Assembly: GCA_016188675.1 (NCBI GenBank)
Contig: JACPHJ010000013.1
Location: 1 to 36,848 of the forward strand
From: Planctomycetota bacterium
GTDB lineage: Bacteria; Planctomycetota; Brocadiia; Brocadiales; Brocadiaceae
Length of the DNA: 36,848 nt
Reading direction: 5' to 3'
Shown here one piece after another: positions 23,667 to 32,054 of this stretch. The position numbers were made by a program, and so were the translations under genes. Under the pieces are notes generated by a model. That model was not told the origin of the DNA. It made no database searches and was given only the letters and a program-made list of their open reading frames with translations. The first letter of the stretch is position 1. The number at the start of each line of letters is the position of its first letter.

Positions 23667-24425
23667 TTACCCCTTGACCAGTCCCCAACGTTCGCGGATA
23701 CGCTGTTCCACCTTTACGAAAAATAGCCTATCAACCAGGATGCCGATGACAATAATTACAATCATCACGGCTATGACCTGGCTCATGTCATTCAGCTCCC
23801 GTCCAATCATCATAAGATGTCCTAATCCCAGACAGACGATTAATAATTCGCCCGCCATGAGCGAACGCCAGGCAAAAGACCAGCCTTGTTTCATTCCGGT
23901 GACGATATGCGGTAGGGCAGCGGGAATAATTACTTCAAGATACAATTTCCATCCCTTCGCTCCCATAGTCTTTGCAGCCCGAACATAGAGCGATGGCACG
24001 CTTTTCACTCCGGCATCCGTTGCAATAGTAATGGAGAGCACAGCGCCCATAAAGACGAGAAATATGATAGCTCTGTCATTTAAGCCAAACCAAAGCAGCG
24101 CAAGGGGCAGCCAGCAGATTGTCGGTAGCGTTTGCAACCCGGTAATGAATGAACCAAGTGTTTCTTCAAAAAGCCGAATCCTGCCGATAAGCAGGCCTAA
24201 AAAGATGCCAGCGACAATGGAAATCCCATAACCTATGGCAATTCTTTTCATGCTGATTGCTATTCCAATGAGGAAGGTATGATTTTGAAATCCATGAATC
24301 AGTGTTTTAAAAACTGAAACGGGAGAAGGCAGGACGTATTCAGGCCATATCCCCAACCTGAACAACCCTTCCCAAATTCCTATAAAAAGGATATAAAACA
24401 TTGTCCTTTTAAGTATGCTTTGCAT
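23667..24425 (-). CDS. ABC transporter permease (SsuC/TauC/NrtB type)
   Basis: A 252-aa inner-membrane permease with about six helices. The family motif for contact with the ATPase is present: RAAKTMGAKGWKLYLEVIIP followed by AALPHIVTGMKQGWSFAWRSLMAGE, key E-A-A-x3-G-like residues A-A-x-x-x-G and P-x-x-x-P. Members import sulfonates, taurine, nitrate or bicarbonate. I prefer the ATG at 24425, which follows the ATPase stop by 4 nt and has GGAGGA 10 nt upstream, over a TTG at 24446 that would overlap the ATPase gene. It is the last gene of the Rrf2-ssuA-B-C-like unit. Confidence 0.92.
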   Translation of the reverse strand: MQSILKRTMFYILFIGIWEGLFRLGIWPEYVLPSPVSVFKTLIHGFQNHTFLIGIAISMKRIAIGYGISIVAGIFLGLLIGRIRLFEETLGSFITGLQTLPTICWLPLALLWFGLNDRAIIFLVFMGAVLSITIATDAGVKSVPSLYVRAAKTMGAKGWKLYLEVIIPAALPHIVTGMKQGWSFAWRSLMAGELLIVCLGLGHLMMIGRELNDMSQVIAVMIVIIVIGILVDRLFFVKVEQRIRERWGLVKG

Positions 24426-24429
24426 TTTC

Positions 24430-25374
24430 TCAGATTCCTCCCCCAATGTCTGTTTTTGCAGGTCCTTCAGTTGTGCACTTTATATCACATTCTACACATG
24501 AATCCGCATCCATCTCGCACTTCATAACCTTATTAATCTCGGCTTTCAGTTCTTTCATGATTCTGGTGGAATATTCCGCGACATTCACATCATTGTCATC
24601 CCTTGGTCTGGGCAATTCAACCAAAAACTCTTTCTTGATCCTTCCCGGCGACGTTGAAAGGATTATTATCCGGTCCGCCAGACAGACCGCCTCTCGGATA
24701 TTGTGAGTGACAAAGAGGATCGTCTTTCTGGTTTTTAGCCATATATTCTGGAGTTCATAATGGAGTATCCACCGTGTCTGGGCGTCCAGTGCGGAAAAGG
24801 GTTCATCGAGCAGGAGCATCTCAGGATTCATAGCAAGGGCCCTGGCTATGGCTACGCGCTGCTTCATTCCGCCAGATAGTTCATGGACGTGGGCATGTTG
24901 AAATTTTGTTAAATGCACCATTTTAAGATACTCAATGGCCAGGCTTCGCCGTTCCTTGCCATTAATTCCTTTTAATTTCAACCCGAATTCTACGTTTTTT
25001 ACCACGTTCAGCCACGGGAAAAGGGCCGCTTCCTGAAATATAACAACACGGTCTGAACCAGCCCCGTTAATTTTACGATCATCAGCCCATACCTCGCCTG
25101 AATCTGCCTTTTCCAGCCCGGCAACGATGTTTAAAAGGGTGGTCTTCCCGCACCCGGAAGGCCCAACGATGCATACAAATTCTCCCTGCTGTATCTCAAG
25201 ATTTATACCTTCCAACACAAAGACTTTGCCGTTTTTTGACTGAAATGACTTAGACACATTTTGAACGCGCAGTTTGGGCCATACCCCATCCACCCTTTGA
25301 GATGTCTGCAGTTCTTTATCAGCTTTAATTTGGTCTGTGTCTACAAGATTTTCAATTTCTATGCTTTCCGTCAC
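24430..25374 (-). CDS. ABC transporter ATPase (SsuB/TauB/NrtD type) with Cys-rich tail
   Basis: A 314-aa ATPase. It has Walker A GPSGCGKTT, Q-loop FQEAALFPW, signature LSGGMKQRVAIARAL, Walker B MLLLDEPFSALD and the H-loop VTHNIREA, all as in the nitrate/sulfonate/taurine subfamily. A ~40-residue N-terminal extension precedes the fold. The C-terminus adds a Cys cluster, CEMDADSCVECDIKC (C286, C293, C296, C300), which I do not know from this subfamily and which could bind a metal or an Fe-S cluster. GGGAGG lies 8 nt before the GTG at 25374 and 2 nt before another GTG at 25380, so I choose 25374. It overlaps the binding-protein gene by 23 bp. Confidence 0.92.
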   Translation of the reverse strand: MTESIEIENLVDTDQIKADKELQTSQRVDGVWPKLRVQNVSKSFQSKNGKVFVLEGINLEIQQGEFVCIVGPSGCGKTTLLNIVAGLEKADSGEVWADDRKINGAGSDRVVIFQEAALFPWLNVVKNVEFGLKLKGINGKERRSLAIEYLKMVHLTKFQHAHVHELSGGMKQRVAIARALAMNPEMLLLDEPFSALDAQTRWILHYELQNIWLKTRKTILFVTHNIREAVCLADRIIILSTSPGRIKKEFLVELPRPRDDNDVNVAEYSTRIMKELKAEINKVMKCEMDADSCVECDIKCTTEGPAKTDIGGGI

Positions 25375-26452
25375 CTTCACTGCCTCCCAACAACTTTACA
25401 TTACTTTTCTTTTTCCCATTTTTAGTCACACGTGGCAATGCCCTCTCTTTGAGTATCCTGTTTAGCAGCCGCAAGTCTACCATACCCGATAAATCAGGTT
25501 TCCGCTCTCCCAAAAAACCAGCGTTATACGCCATTTCTGCATAAGAAAACAGCGATGAACCTATAGGGTCGTAGGTAATTTCCAATCGTGAGAATGCATC
25601 GTCAATAATATCCTTCGGAAGAGATATCCCTGATATAGCCTTTATCTGGTCACAAATAACAGTCTTTGCCTCTTCCGGATTTTGATTAATCCACCGGGTT
25701 ATTTCAACATGGGCTGCCAGCCACTTCCTGACCCAATCGGGATGTTTTTTCAAAAAATTTCTTCCGACAATCATCAGCGTTGAACAAAACCGGCCGTCAT
25801 CCCACAAGGTTCTTTCATCAACAAAAATCTCTCCGCCTGCCTCCTTTAGGAGTCTCGTAGCCCACGGTTCCGGCACCCATGCCCCATCAACCTGTCTTTG
25901 CATGAACAGATTCAAAATATCGGGATTCCGCAGGGGGAGGATATTAACCGTCCCGCCTCTTTCTTTTGGCTTTAAACCACAGTTTTTAATATACTCCCGA
26001 AGGGCAATATCCTGCGTATTTCCAAGCTGCGGCGAAGCAATTCTTTTCCCGGAAATATCCGCAGCCTTTTTTATGCCGGAATCTGGTCTCACTATAAACA
26101 ATGACCCGCCACTCGACACGCCCGAAATCACCTTTAACGCCCTGCCGCCGGAGCGCACATAGCCATTTATAACTGGACTGGGGCCGACATATGCAATATC
26201 TATATCCTCCGAAAATATTGCCTCAATAATGGATGGTCCTGCGTTAAAAAGAGTCGCCTTTATTTTAACCCCGGGTCCAAAATATTTTTCGAAGGTACCG
26301 TTGTTCAGCCCAACAACAGCCTGCGCATGGGCAATATTCGGAAAATATCCCACACGAATAGTAGAGTTGTTAGCCTTCCTTGAACAGGCGCTACCAGTTA
26401 CAATTACTAAGAGCAAGAAGCATAAAACGGCCAGGTATCTTAAAATCTTCAA
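25352..26452 (-). CDS. ABC transporter substrate-binding lipoprotein (SsuA/NrtA-like)
   Basis: A 366-aa lipoprotein: a signal peptide with a hydrophobic core (about 6-18) ends in the lipobox VTGSAC, so Cys23 should be acylated and the protein anchored outside the cytoplasmic membrane. The mature part matches the aliphatic sulfonate/nitrate binding family: IRVGYFPNIAHAQAVVGL, FNAGPSIIEAIF, IAYVGPSPVING, PQLGNTQDIALREYI and DGAWVPEPWATRLLKEAGG. Such proteins capture sulfonates, nitrate or similar oxyanions. The exact substrate cannot be read from sequence. The start is a TTG with only a weak ribosome site. It precedes the ATPase and permease genes and follows the Rrf2 gene by 68 bp. Confidence 0.92.
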   Translation of the reverse strand: MKILRYLAVLCFLLLVIVTGSACSRKANNSTIRVGYFPNIAHAQAVVGLNNGTFEKYFGPGVKIKATLFNAGPSIIEAIFSEDIDIAYVGPSPVINGYVRSGGRALKVISGVSSGGSLFIVRPDSGIKKAADISGKRIASPQLGNTQDIALREYIKNCGLKPKERGGTVNILPLRNPDILNLFMQRQVDGAWVPEPWATRLLKEAGGEIFVDERTLWDDGRFCSTLMIVGRNFLKKHPDWVRKWLAAHVEITRWINQNPEEAKTVICDQIKAISGISLPKDIIDDAFSRLEITYDPIGSSLFSYAEMAYNAGFLGERKPDLSGMVDLRLLNRILKERALPRVTKNGKKKSNVKLLGGSEGDGKHRN

Positions 26453-26520
26453 CTTATCTTATTATCATCAGCAAAAATTTACAAAATCTACCATATTGAT
26501 AGACTACTATCGAAAAATTA

Positions 26521-26973
26521 TTATATTGTATATGTTAAAGCTTCTCTTTTTTCTAATGAATCTGTGGCGCGTTTACACATGTCAGCAAAGGTCATATTGT
26601 CCAGTACATCTGCTATGGCATTTCGAATATCCATCATCACGCTCCGTATTACACAGGTAACTTCTTCTGAGCATGGTTTGTAAGACATCTGACTTACGCA
26701 GTCCACAGGCGCAATTGCACCGTCCAGCGCCCGAATTACCTGCCCTAAGGTAATTAAATCGGGCGACCGGGCCAGTTCATATCCGCCCCGAAGGCCCATC
26801 TTGCTATTTAGGATACCCACTTTTCTAAGGGTAAGAAGAATATTTTCCAGGAATTTTTGCGGAATCTTTTCCTTTACTGAAATTTCCTTAATCTGGACAG
26901 CCCCCTTTTTATAATTCGCAGAGAGATAAATCATCGCACGAAGGGCATAATCACTTTTTTTGGATAGTTTCAT
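26521..26973 (-). CDS. Rrf2 family transcriptional regulator
   Basis: A 150-aa winged-helix repressor. MKLSKKSDYALRAMIYLS is the usual Rrf2 start, followed by IPQKFLENILLTLRKVGIL (recognition helix region) and MGLRGGYELAR (wing). The cluster-binding loop has three Cys (C92, C101, C107; C-x8-C-x5-C), as in Fe-S or NO sensing members such as IscR and NsrR. I choose the ATG at 26973 because AGGAA stands 7 nt before it; an ATG two codons upstream is too close. It precedes the ABC importer in the same direction and probably controls it. Rrf2 proteins such as CymR regulate sulfur uptake in other bacteria. Confidence 0.93.
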   Translation of the reverse strand: MKLSKKSDYALRAMIYLSANYKKGAVQIKEISVKEKIPQKFLENILLTLRKVGILNSKMGLRGGYELARSPDLITLGQVIRALDGAIAPVDCVSQMSYKPCSEEVTCVIRSVMMDIRNAIADVLDNMTFADMCKRATDSLEKREALTYTI

Positions 26974-27015
26974 AACCATTTCCTGCCAAAAACAAACTAT
27001 ATATAATTAATAGAC

Positions 27016-27043
27016 ATTTTAATAAAAACACAGAGAATGTCAA
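27016..27043 (-). promoter_or_regulatory. Candidate promoter of the Rrf2-ABC unit
   Basis: On the minus strand TTGACA (27038-27043) is followed after 16 nt by TAAAAT (27016-27021), five of six matches to the -10 consensus, about 42 nt before the Rrf2 ATG. An AT-rich imperfect palindrome (TCTATTAATTATATATAG) between it and the gene could be an Rrf2 operator. Confidence 0.5.
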
Positions 27044-27056
27044 CTAATTTTAAATT

Positions 27057-28712
27057 TTACATTGTTTTTGCTGCGTTGATGATGGCCTTATCCAATGTAT
27101 TGAATTTTTCTATGTATTCAACACGTTCACATCGTAGTTCCGAGACCTGTTTTATGATATCGTCTACATCATAAAACTTTTCAACATCATATTTGGATAA
27201 ATCCATGCCTTGCACGGAAGTGGGTACTTCGAGGTTCCAGTATTTATCTTTGCCCCATTTGTTTGTGCCGCGCACAATACCGCGGATAATAGACGACATT
27301 TCCGGGATTTCTATACGTTGTACCTTGCGCTTCATCACCTTTGCGCCATTGGGTTGTTTTTCAATAATCTCTCCCAACCCTCCGGTATTTAATTGATAGC
27401 AATGAACCTTGCCTTCGTGCCGCTTGACAAAATCATAGAACCAATTCCCTTCGGATGATTTGTCACCTACGATAAAAGGATTTGTGCCTACCTCCCGTAT
27501 GGACTCTCCTGCGCGTTTTGGGTCGCCGGCGGACGTCTCAATGGATTCCCCTATCATAAAGACGGCAGCCGCCTGTTCAGGGGTAAGTTTGGCCGCAAGA
27601 GGCACTACCGTATGGCGGCGGGTAATAAAGGCAATGATCATCCCGTCCATATCATCGATGGGCGGCAAATTGATACTTTTCGAAATATACGGACTGAGGT
27701 CATCGCGCATCATGATTCCGCGCCCATTGCTGGTTAACGTATCGTCTTCGAAATAAAGATTCCCCTCGTAATCGATCATAACGTTTTCGAAGATGGCTTC
27801 GCGGGAGATTGCCGCCTTGTAAATTATCGGTTGTGTGACAGGATCAAGACCTTCCGTTTTTAGATAGAATCCACGCTCAGTTCCATAAGCAGACCCGTCT
27901 TTCTTGAGGAAGACCACGTCATCTTGTAATATCTCAATCCCTTCATCCTTCTCATTTAATCCGTGCGTATGACAGGTATGCGTAGTTTTCCCGGTGCCGC
28001 TCATCCCAAAGATAAGCATGCCGTATTTTCTGATACGCCCGTCGCTGCCTTTTGCCTTTAAAATTTTCGATCCTGCATGGAGACCCAGCATCCCCTTCTG
28101 CTTGGCGTTCCACATGGCCATTCTCAGGAAACCCTTCTTGGATTCTCCGTAATAATCACTCCCCAGTACAATAGTCGTGCTTATCTCGGGAAATACCAGT
28201 ATTTGCCGGTCGGTTTCCTGCCACTCAGGAATATAAACAATATATTGTTTCGGCTCACCATCAGCTTTTACGGGAAAAAGTGTTGCCCATGTCATATAGG
28301 CAAGCCGAATCATCTCCGGTCTCTGGATGGAAACAAAGAAGTTGCAATTCGGAGAAAAATCGTCATTGCTACCCATCGTCCGGTTAATTCTCACAAAAGG
28401 CGCCCGCTTGATATACTCTTCGACTAAAGCCAGGGTTTTTGGAAGATTGCTCATAATCTCTGCTTGCTGAGGGTTCAGTGTCTTGAGACGAACCGCATCA
28501 CTGCCAACATACACGGTTACCTTTGCGCTGCGGTTCTTGACTGTAGAATGAACGGCCACATTCCCGAATTTTGTAAATGAGGCAAACCTCTCGGCGCTGC
28601 GCCGCAATGTCCAGTCCGTGGAATTTATGACATTTGGAGCGCCGGCAAAGTATTTTACGATCCGATTTACTGCCTCAAATTCCTTCATGGGCAATGATGA
28701 TGTTGATGACAT
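27057..28712 (-). CDS. pckA: Phosphoenolpyruvate carboxykinase (ATP-type)
   Basis: A 551-aa enzyme that interconverts oxaloacetate and PEP using ATP, the first committed step of gluconeogenesis. DYYGESKKGFLRMAMWNA (187-203) holds the conserved Lys-Lys near the metal site. HAGS follows, then the P-loop GMSGTGKTT (236-244), the kinase-2 motif ILQDDVVFL (D264, D265) and RGFYLKTEGLDP. The family is clear, but the motifs differ in detail from E. coli PckA (for example DDVV instead of DDEH), so this is a divergent branch. AAGGGG lies 7 nt before the ATG, and a perfect TATAAT on the minus strand (28731-28736) may be its -10. The next gene upstream is the HAD-YvcK fusion. Confidence 0.9.
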   Translation of the reverse strand: MSSTSSLPMKEFEAVNRIVKYFAGAPNVINSTDWTLRRSAERFASFTKFGNVAVHSTVKNRSAKVTVYVGSDAVRLKTLNPQQAEIMSNLPKTLALVEEYIKRAPFVRINRTMGSNDDFSPNCNFFVSIQRPEMIRLAYMTWATLFPVKADGEPKQYIVYIPEWQETDRQILVFPEISTTIVLGSDYYGESKKGFLRMAMWNAKQKGMLGLHAGSKILKAKGSDGRIRKYGMLIFGMSGTGKTTHTCHTHGLNEKDEGIEILQDDVVFLKKDGSAYGTERGFYLKTEGLDPVTQPIIYKAAISREAIFENVMIDYEGNLYFEDDTLTSNGRGIMMRDDLSPYISKSINLPPIDDMDGMIIAFITRRHTVVPLAAKLTPEQAAAVFMIGESIETSAGDPKRAGESIREVGTNPFIVGDKSSEGNWFYDFVKRHEGKVHCYQLNTGGLGEIIEKQPNGAKVMKRKVQRIEIPEMSSIIRGIVRGTNKWGKDKYWNLEVPTSVQGMDLSKYDVEKFYDVDDIIKQVSELRCERVEYIEKFNTLDKAIINAAKTM

Positions 28713-28900
28713 GACGAATCCCCTTCACCGATTATAATGTGTGTTTATACATTAACCTCAAACGAAAAACATATAATCAAGAGTAAAATTACCACATTAT
28801 AGTAAATAAAAAAATTTATGCAAATGAAAATTCACATACATTAAACTTATTGATAAGGACACGAATATCCGTGCCCGTGCTTTGAATTCCCTAAACTTTT

Positions 28901-28932
28901 TTGTAGTGGCAATTCATGAATTGCCACTACAA
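28901..28932. repeat. Perfect 32-bp palindrome
   Basis: Two 16-nt halves (TTGTAGTGGCAATTCA and its exact inverse) meet without a loop. It lies 41 bp downstream of the HAD-YvcK stop and about 190 bp upstream of pckA. Outer words GTAGTGGCAA/TTGCCACTAC recur in the palindrome at 33860-33887. No U run follows on the minus strand, so it is not a simple terminator. Confidence 0.9.
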
Positions 28933-28973
28933 GGTCTGTCTGTAATTCCTGTATGTAAATTTATGCCGTATTG

Positions 28974-30671
28974 TTAACTTATAGTTAGCAACGGCAGGTT
29001 TGCATATACTCTGCAAATCGAGTCGGCAAGTTTGTCGGGGTCGTGCCGGAGCAGGTCTTGCTTTTCCCAGAGGACACGTTTCTGATTAAGGTCTTCGACC
29101 AGGTCGGCCTTTTTGACGTTTACATTCAAATTATAGACGCCTTCGTCCATGAAAACAACCCCGGCGCCTTCCTTTTGGTATTTATCCAGGATATCCTTGC
29201 GAGGGATGTTGTTATTCACGATGACGTAATCCAATACACCTTCTCCCAGGTATTTCGTAACGGCATTGATGTGCTCTGAGACTTTGTAGTGGTCTGTTTG
29301 CCCCGGTTGGGTAACAATGTTACAGACGTATATCTTGGTGGCCTTGCTGTTCCGGATGGCGTTCCTGATACCCGAAACCAATAGGTTTGTTATAAGGCTT
29401 GTATAAAGGCTTCCAGGCCCGATGACAATAATGTCGGCCTTGAGAATTTCTTCTACAGCCTCCGGGAACGGCGGCACGTCATTAGATTTCAGGAAGACTT
29501 TTTTTATTGGCGCCTTTCCAACGGCACGCACGTTGAATTCTTCTTCCACGTAGGTGTTATCTTCCAGTTCCGCACAAATGTGGGTATTTGCAAGGGTAGA
29601 CGGCAATACCTTTCCCCGGATATGTAATATCTTGCTGGCCTTTTTAATGGCCTGTTCGAAACTGCCGGTAATATCAGTCAGGGCAGCCATCAATAAATTT
29701 CCGAGACTCATGCCTTCCAGCGAACCTCTGTTGAATCTGTATTGAAACAATTGGAACAGTTCCCGTTCCTGTTCTTCCGTTTCTGAAAGAGCCACAAGGC
29801 AGTTTCTGGCGTCTCCCGGCGGCAGGATTCCAAACTCTTCCCTCAACACGCCGGAACTCCTGCCGGAATCAGTAACGGTTACCACGGCAGAAAGATGTTT
29901 ACTGTAAGTCTTGGAACCTTCCAGCATGATGGGAAGTCCTGTGCCGCCGCCAATAGCAAGTATCTTAAGCCTGTCAGGCGTTTTCCCCATATTCTGGAGC
30001 TGGAGAATCGTGGTTATCTGGAAAATGCGCTTGATCTTGTAGTCTGGTTTGTCGCAATCGTTCACTGGAGGTTCGTTTTTAAACCTCCCGTGAAGCATCT
30101 GGATGGTGGTCATGCCAAGTGATTTTGCAATTCTGAGTTCTTCCCGCACCCTGTCGCCCACCATAACGGCCTCTCTGGAGTTGATGTTATGTCTACCAAT
30201 AAGGTCGCGCATGCAATCTTCCATTGGAAGGCCTATTTCCTGATCGCTGATTACGATTTCGTCAAAGTACGGTTTTAAGCCAAGTATGTTTATCTTTCTT
30301 TCCTGCCGTTCGTGAACGCCCACGGTTAGCAGGAATAATTTGTAGCCCTTTTCCTTTAACTCTTTGAGCGTAGGGATGACATAGGGAAACAGTATTATCT
30401 CAGAGACCTCGCTGCTATTGTATGCTTTGTAAGCGATGTTTACCAATTTACTGTCTGCATTGTACTTGTTCACGATTTCATTAAATATGTGGTGATACGG
30501 GCCGTACTTTTCCGTGAGTTCCTTTTGCAACTGATATACCTCTTCTTCCGAGCCCGGCAGCCCTGCCTCAACCAGCGCTTTAGCTGCACGCCTCCTGGAT
30601 GCATCTATAAGTGAACCTGAACAGTCGTACAATGTGTCATCCAAATCAAAGATTACGGCTTTTATTTTCAT
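28974..30671 (-). CDS. Fusion of a HAD hydrolase and a YvcK/CofD-like protein
   Basis: One 565-aa frame carries two complete domains. Residues 1-~225 form a HAD phosphatase of the pyrimidine 5'-nucleotidase type: FDLDDTLYD (nucleophile D9, D11), LLTVG (motif II, T116) and VMVGDRVREEL (motif IV). Residues ~234-565 match YvcK/GlmR: AIGGGTGLPIML (241-245 GGGTG), VTDSGRSSGVLREEFG, PPGDARNCLVAL and VIGPGSLYTSLI. YvcK binds UDP-sugars and supports gluconeogenic growth and cell-wall precursor supply in Bacillus. The HAD part could act on a sugar phosphate or nucleotide. GAGG lies 11 nt before the ATG. It starts 13 bp after endonuclease V ends and precedes pckA. Confidence 0.9.
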   Translation of the reverse strand: MKIKAVIFDLDDTLYDCSGSLIDASRRRAAKALVEAGLPGSEEEVYQLQKELTEKYGPYHHIFNEIVNKYNADSKLVNIAYKAYNSSEVSEIILFPYVIPTLKELKEKGYKLFLLTVGVHERQERKINILGLKPYFDEIVISDQEIGLPMEDCMRDLIGRHNINSREAVMVGDRVREELRIAKSLGMTTIQMLHGRFKNEPPVNDCDKPDYKIKRIFQITTILQLQNMGKTPDRLKILAIGGGTGLPIMLEGSKTYSKHLSAVVTVTDSGRSSGVLREEFGILPPGDARNCLVALSETEEQERELFQLFQYRFNRGSLEGMSLGNLLMAALTDITGSFEQAIKKASKILHIRGKVLPSTLANTHICAELEDNTYVEEEFNVRAVGKAPIKKVFLKSNDVPPFPEAVEEILKADIIVIGPGSLYTSLITNLLVSGIRNAIRNSKATKIYVCNIVTQPGQTDHYKVSEHINAVTKYLGEGVLDYVIVNNNIPRKDILDKYQKEGAGVVFMDEGVYNLNVNVKKADLVEDLNQKRVLWEKQDLLRHDPDKLADSICRVYANLPLLTIS

Positions 30672-30684
30672 ACGCGAAATGTCC

Positions 30685-31377
30685 TCACTTTATAGATAAT
30701 TGTGACGTTCTTCTCAATTTATTTACCAGCAAATGAGCCTGCCGTGTCGGTTCAGGAATGCGATAACCCCGGCAGGTTTTTATGGCAATACGTATTGCAA
30801 ACGACAGGTTCGTCTTGTGGCCCGGAGATACAAAGATGGGTCTCGTATTTTTTTTCGTTCTGAGAACAGCCCCAACGACTTTGTTTTCGTAAATGAGTTT
30901 CGAGTATGCCCCTGCGGTATTTCCTACATCGCGGTATTCGCCTACCAGCCGGCTTTTTGCGCATCCGATGGATGGCTTGTCGAGGATTAATCCCATATGA
31001 GATGCCAGGCCGAAATGACGGGGATGGGCAATTCCCTGGCCGTCAAAAAGGATGATATCCGGATTGCTCTTGAGTTTGCGAAATGCCCTGAGCAGTATTG
31101 GCGCTTCGCGGAATGAAAGGAGTCCGGGAATATAGGGAAATCTTGCCTTGCCCATAGCCGTTGCCTCCTCAATTATTTCTAAATGTTTATTCAGCTTAAA
31201 TACAACCACACCTGCAAAAAAACAATCGCTGTGTTTGTCGTAAGAAACATCGGTACCTGCTATAGTATGAATTTTCCCTGTATATTTTTCGAAGGTTAAT
31301 AATTCTCTAAAATTTTCCTGTATCTGAATTGCCTTTTTGTAATTTACACGCCATGAGTGTAATTGATTGAACTTCAC
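30685..31377 (-). CDS. nfi: Endonuclease V
   Basis: A 230-aa nuclease that cuts DNA near deaminated bases such as hypoxanthine. The metal-binding residues of the family are in place: AGTDVSYD (D43), YIPGLLSFREAP (Y82, E91) and LFDGQGIAHPRHFGLASH (D112 and His118), then GCAKSRLVG and SPGHKTNL. Length fits. The start is GTG at 31377 with GAGG 9 nt upstream. It is 121 bp after scpB and 13 bp before the HAD-YvcK fusion, so it is probably the first gene of a unit with that gene. Confidence 0.95.
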   Translation of the reverse strand: MKFNQLHSWRVNYKKAIQIQENFRELLTFEKYTGKIHTIAGTDVSYDKHSDCFFAGVVVFKLNKHLEIIEEATAMGKARFPYIPGLLSFREAPILLRAFRKLKSNPDIILFDGQGIAHPRHFGLASHMGLILDKPSIGCAKSRLVGEYRDVGNTAGAYSKLIYENKVVGAVLRTKKNTRPIFVSPGHKTNLSFAIRIAIKTCRGYRIPEPTRQAHLLVNKLRRTSQLSIK

Positions 31378-31395
31378 CTCAGAATACCTCGTTTA

Positions 31396-31498
31396 GGTTT
31401 GTTGGGTTTATAGAGTTTCTTGAGTTAGTAGTGTGTTTAACTCAGCAAACCCAATAAACTCGATAAACCAAGTAAACTCGGGAAACCCGACAAACTTG
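31396..31498. repeat. AAACTC/AAACCC low-complexity repeat spacer
   Basis: The scpB-nfi spacer consists of short words such as GTTTGTTGGGTTTATAGAG on the left and AAACCCAATAAACTCG, AAACCAAGTAAACTCGGG on the right, forming an imperfect long hairpin with tandem character. No gene is seen. Confidence 0.5.
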
Positions 31499-32026
31499 TT
31501 ATGGGGCTTCTAACTCTTCAATCTTTGGCAAGTCTTTAAGATCCTTTAATCCGAAATATTCAAGAAACTTTTTCGTGGTTCCATATAGCAAGGGATGCCC
31601 TAACGATTCGTCCCTTCCTGCAACCTTAACAAGGTCTTTTTCCATGAGCAGCCTGATGATCTGACCAGACTGCACCCCGCGTATAGATTCTACATCTGCC
31701 CGCAGGATAGGCTGTTTGTATGCAATTATAGCCAGGGTTTCAAGGGATGCCTGCGAGAGTTTTGTCTCTCCCGACTTTTTCCTTAATTTTGCAATCCATT
31801 CGTAATATTCCGGTTTCGAAAATAACTGGTAGCCTCCTGCAATTTCCTCGATCTGAAAAGATCTCCCCTGTGTTTCATAATCATTTTTGATTTGTGTAAT
31901 AGCCTCAACAATCTGAGCACTATCAGTATCTCCAACAATGTCCACCAGTTTGCGGAGTGTAATCGGTTCTTCGGCGGCAAATATTAACGATTCAACGATG
32001 GGTTTGATCTCTTCGATTGTTTTCAT
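31499..32026 (-). CDS. scpB: Segregation and condensation protein B
   Basis: A 175-aa protein with the two winged-helix domains of ScpB, partner of SMC and ScpA in chromosome condensation. Signatures are IVESLIFAAEEPIT at the start, GGYQLFSKPEY, LSQASLETLAIIAYKQPILRADVESIRGV split over the second domain (key E-T-L-A-I-I-A-Y-x-Q-P) and HPLLYGTTKKFLEYFGL at the end. No scpA is in the window. It follows rnfG by 28 bp in the same direction, with no clear ribosome site before the ATG. Confidence 0.96.
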   Translation of the reverse strand: MKTIEEIKPIVESLIFAAEEPITLRKLVDIVGDTDSAQIVEAITQIKNDYETQGRSFQIEEIAGGYQLFSKPEYYEWIAKLRKKSGETKLSQASLETLAIIAYKQPILRADVESIRGVQSGQIIRLLMEKDLVKVAGRDESLGHPLLYGTTKKFLEYFGLKDLKDLPKIEELEAP

Positions 32027-32054
32027 TTGTCAAAATACCGTTGGTTTATACAAA

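Noticed and set aside
28901..28932. Rho-independent terminator after the HAD-YvcK gene
   Set aside because: The palindrome is followed on the minus strand by A residues, not a U run.
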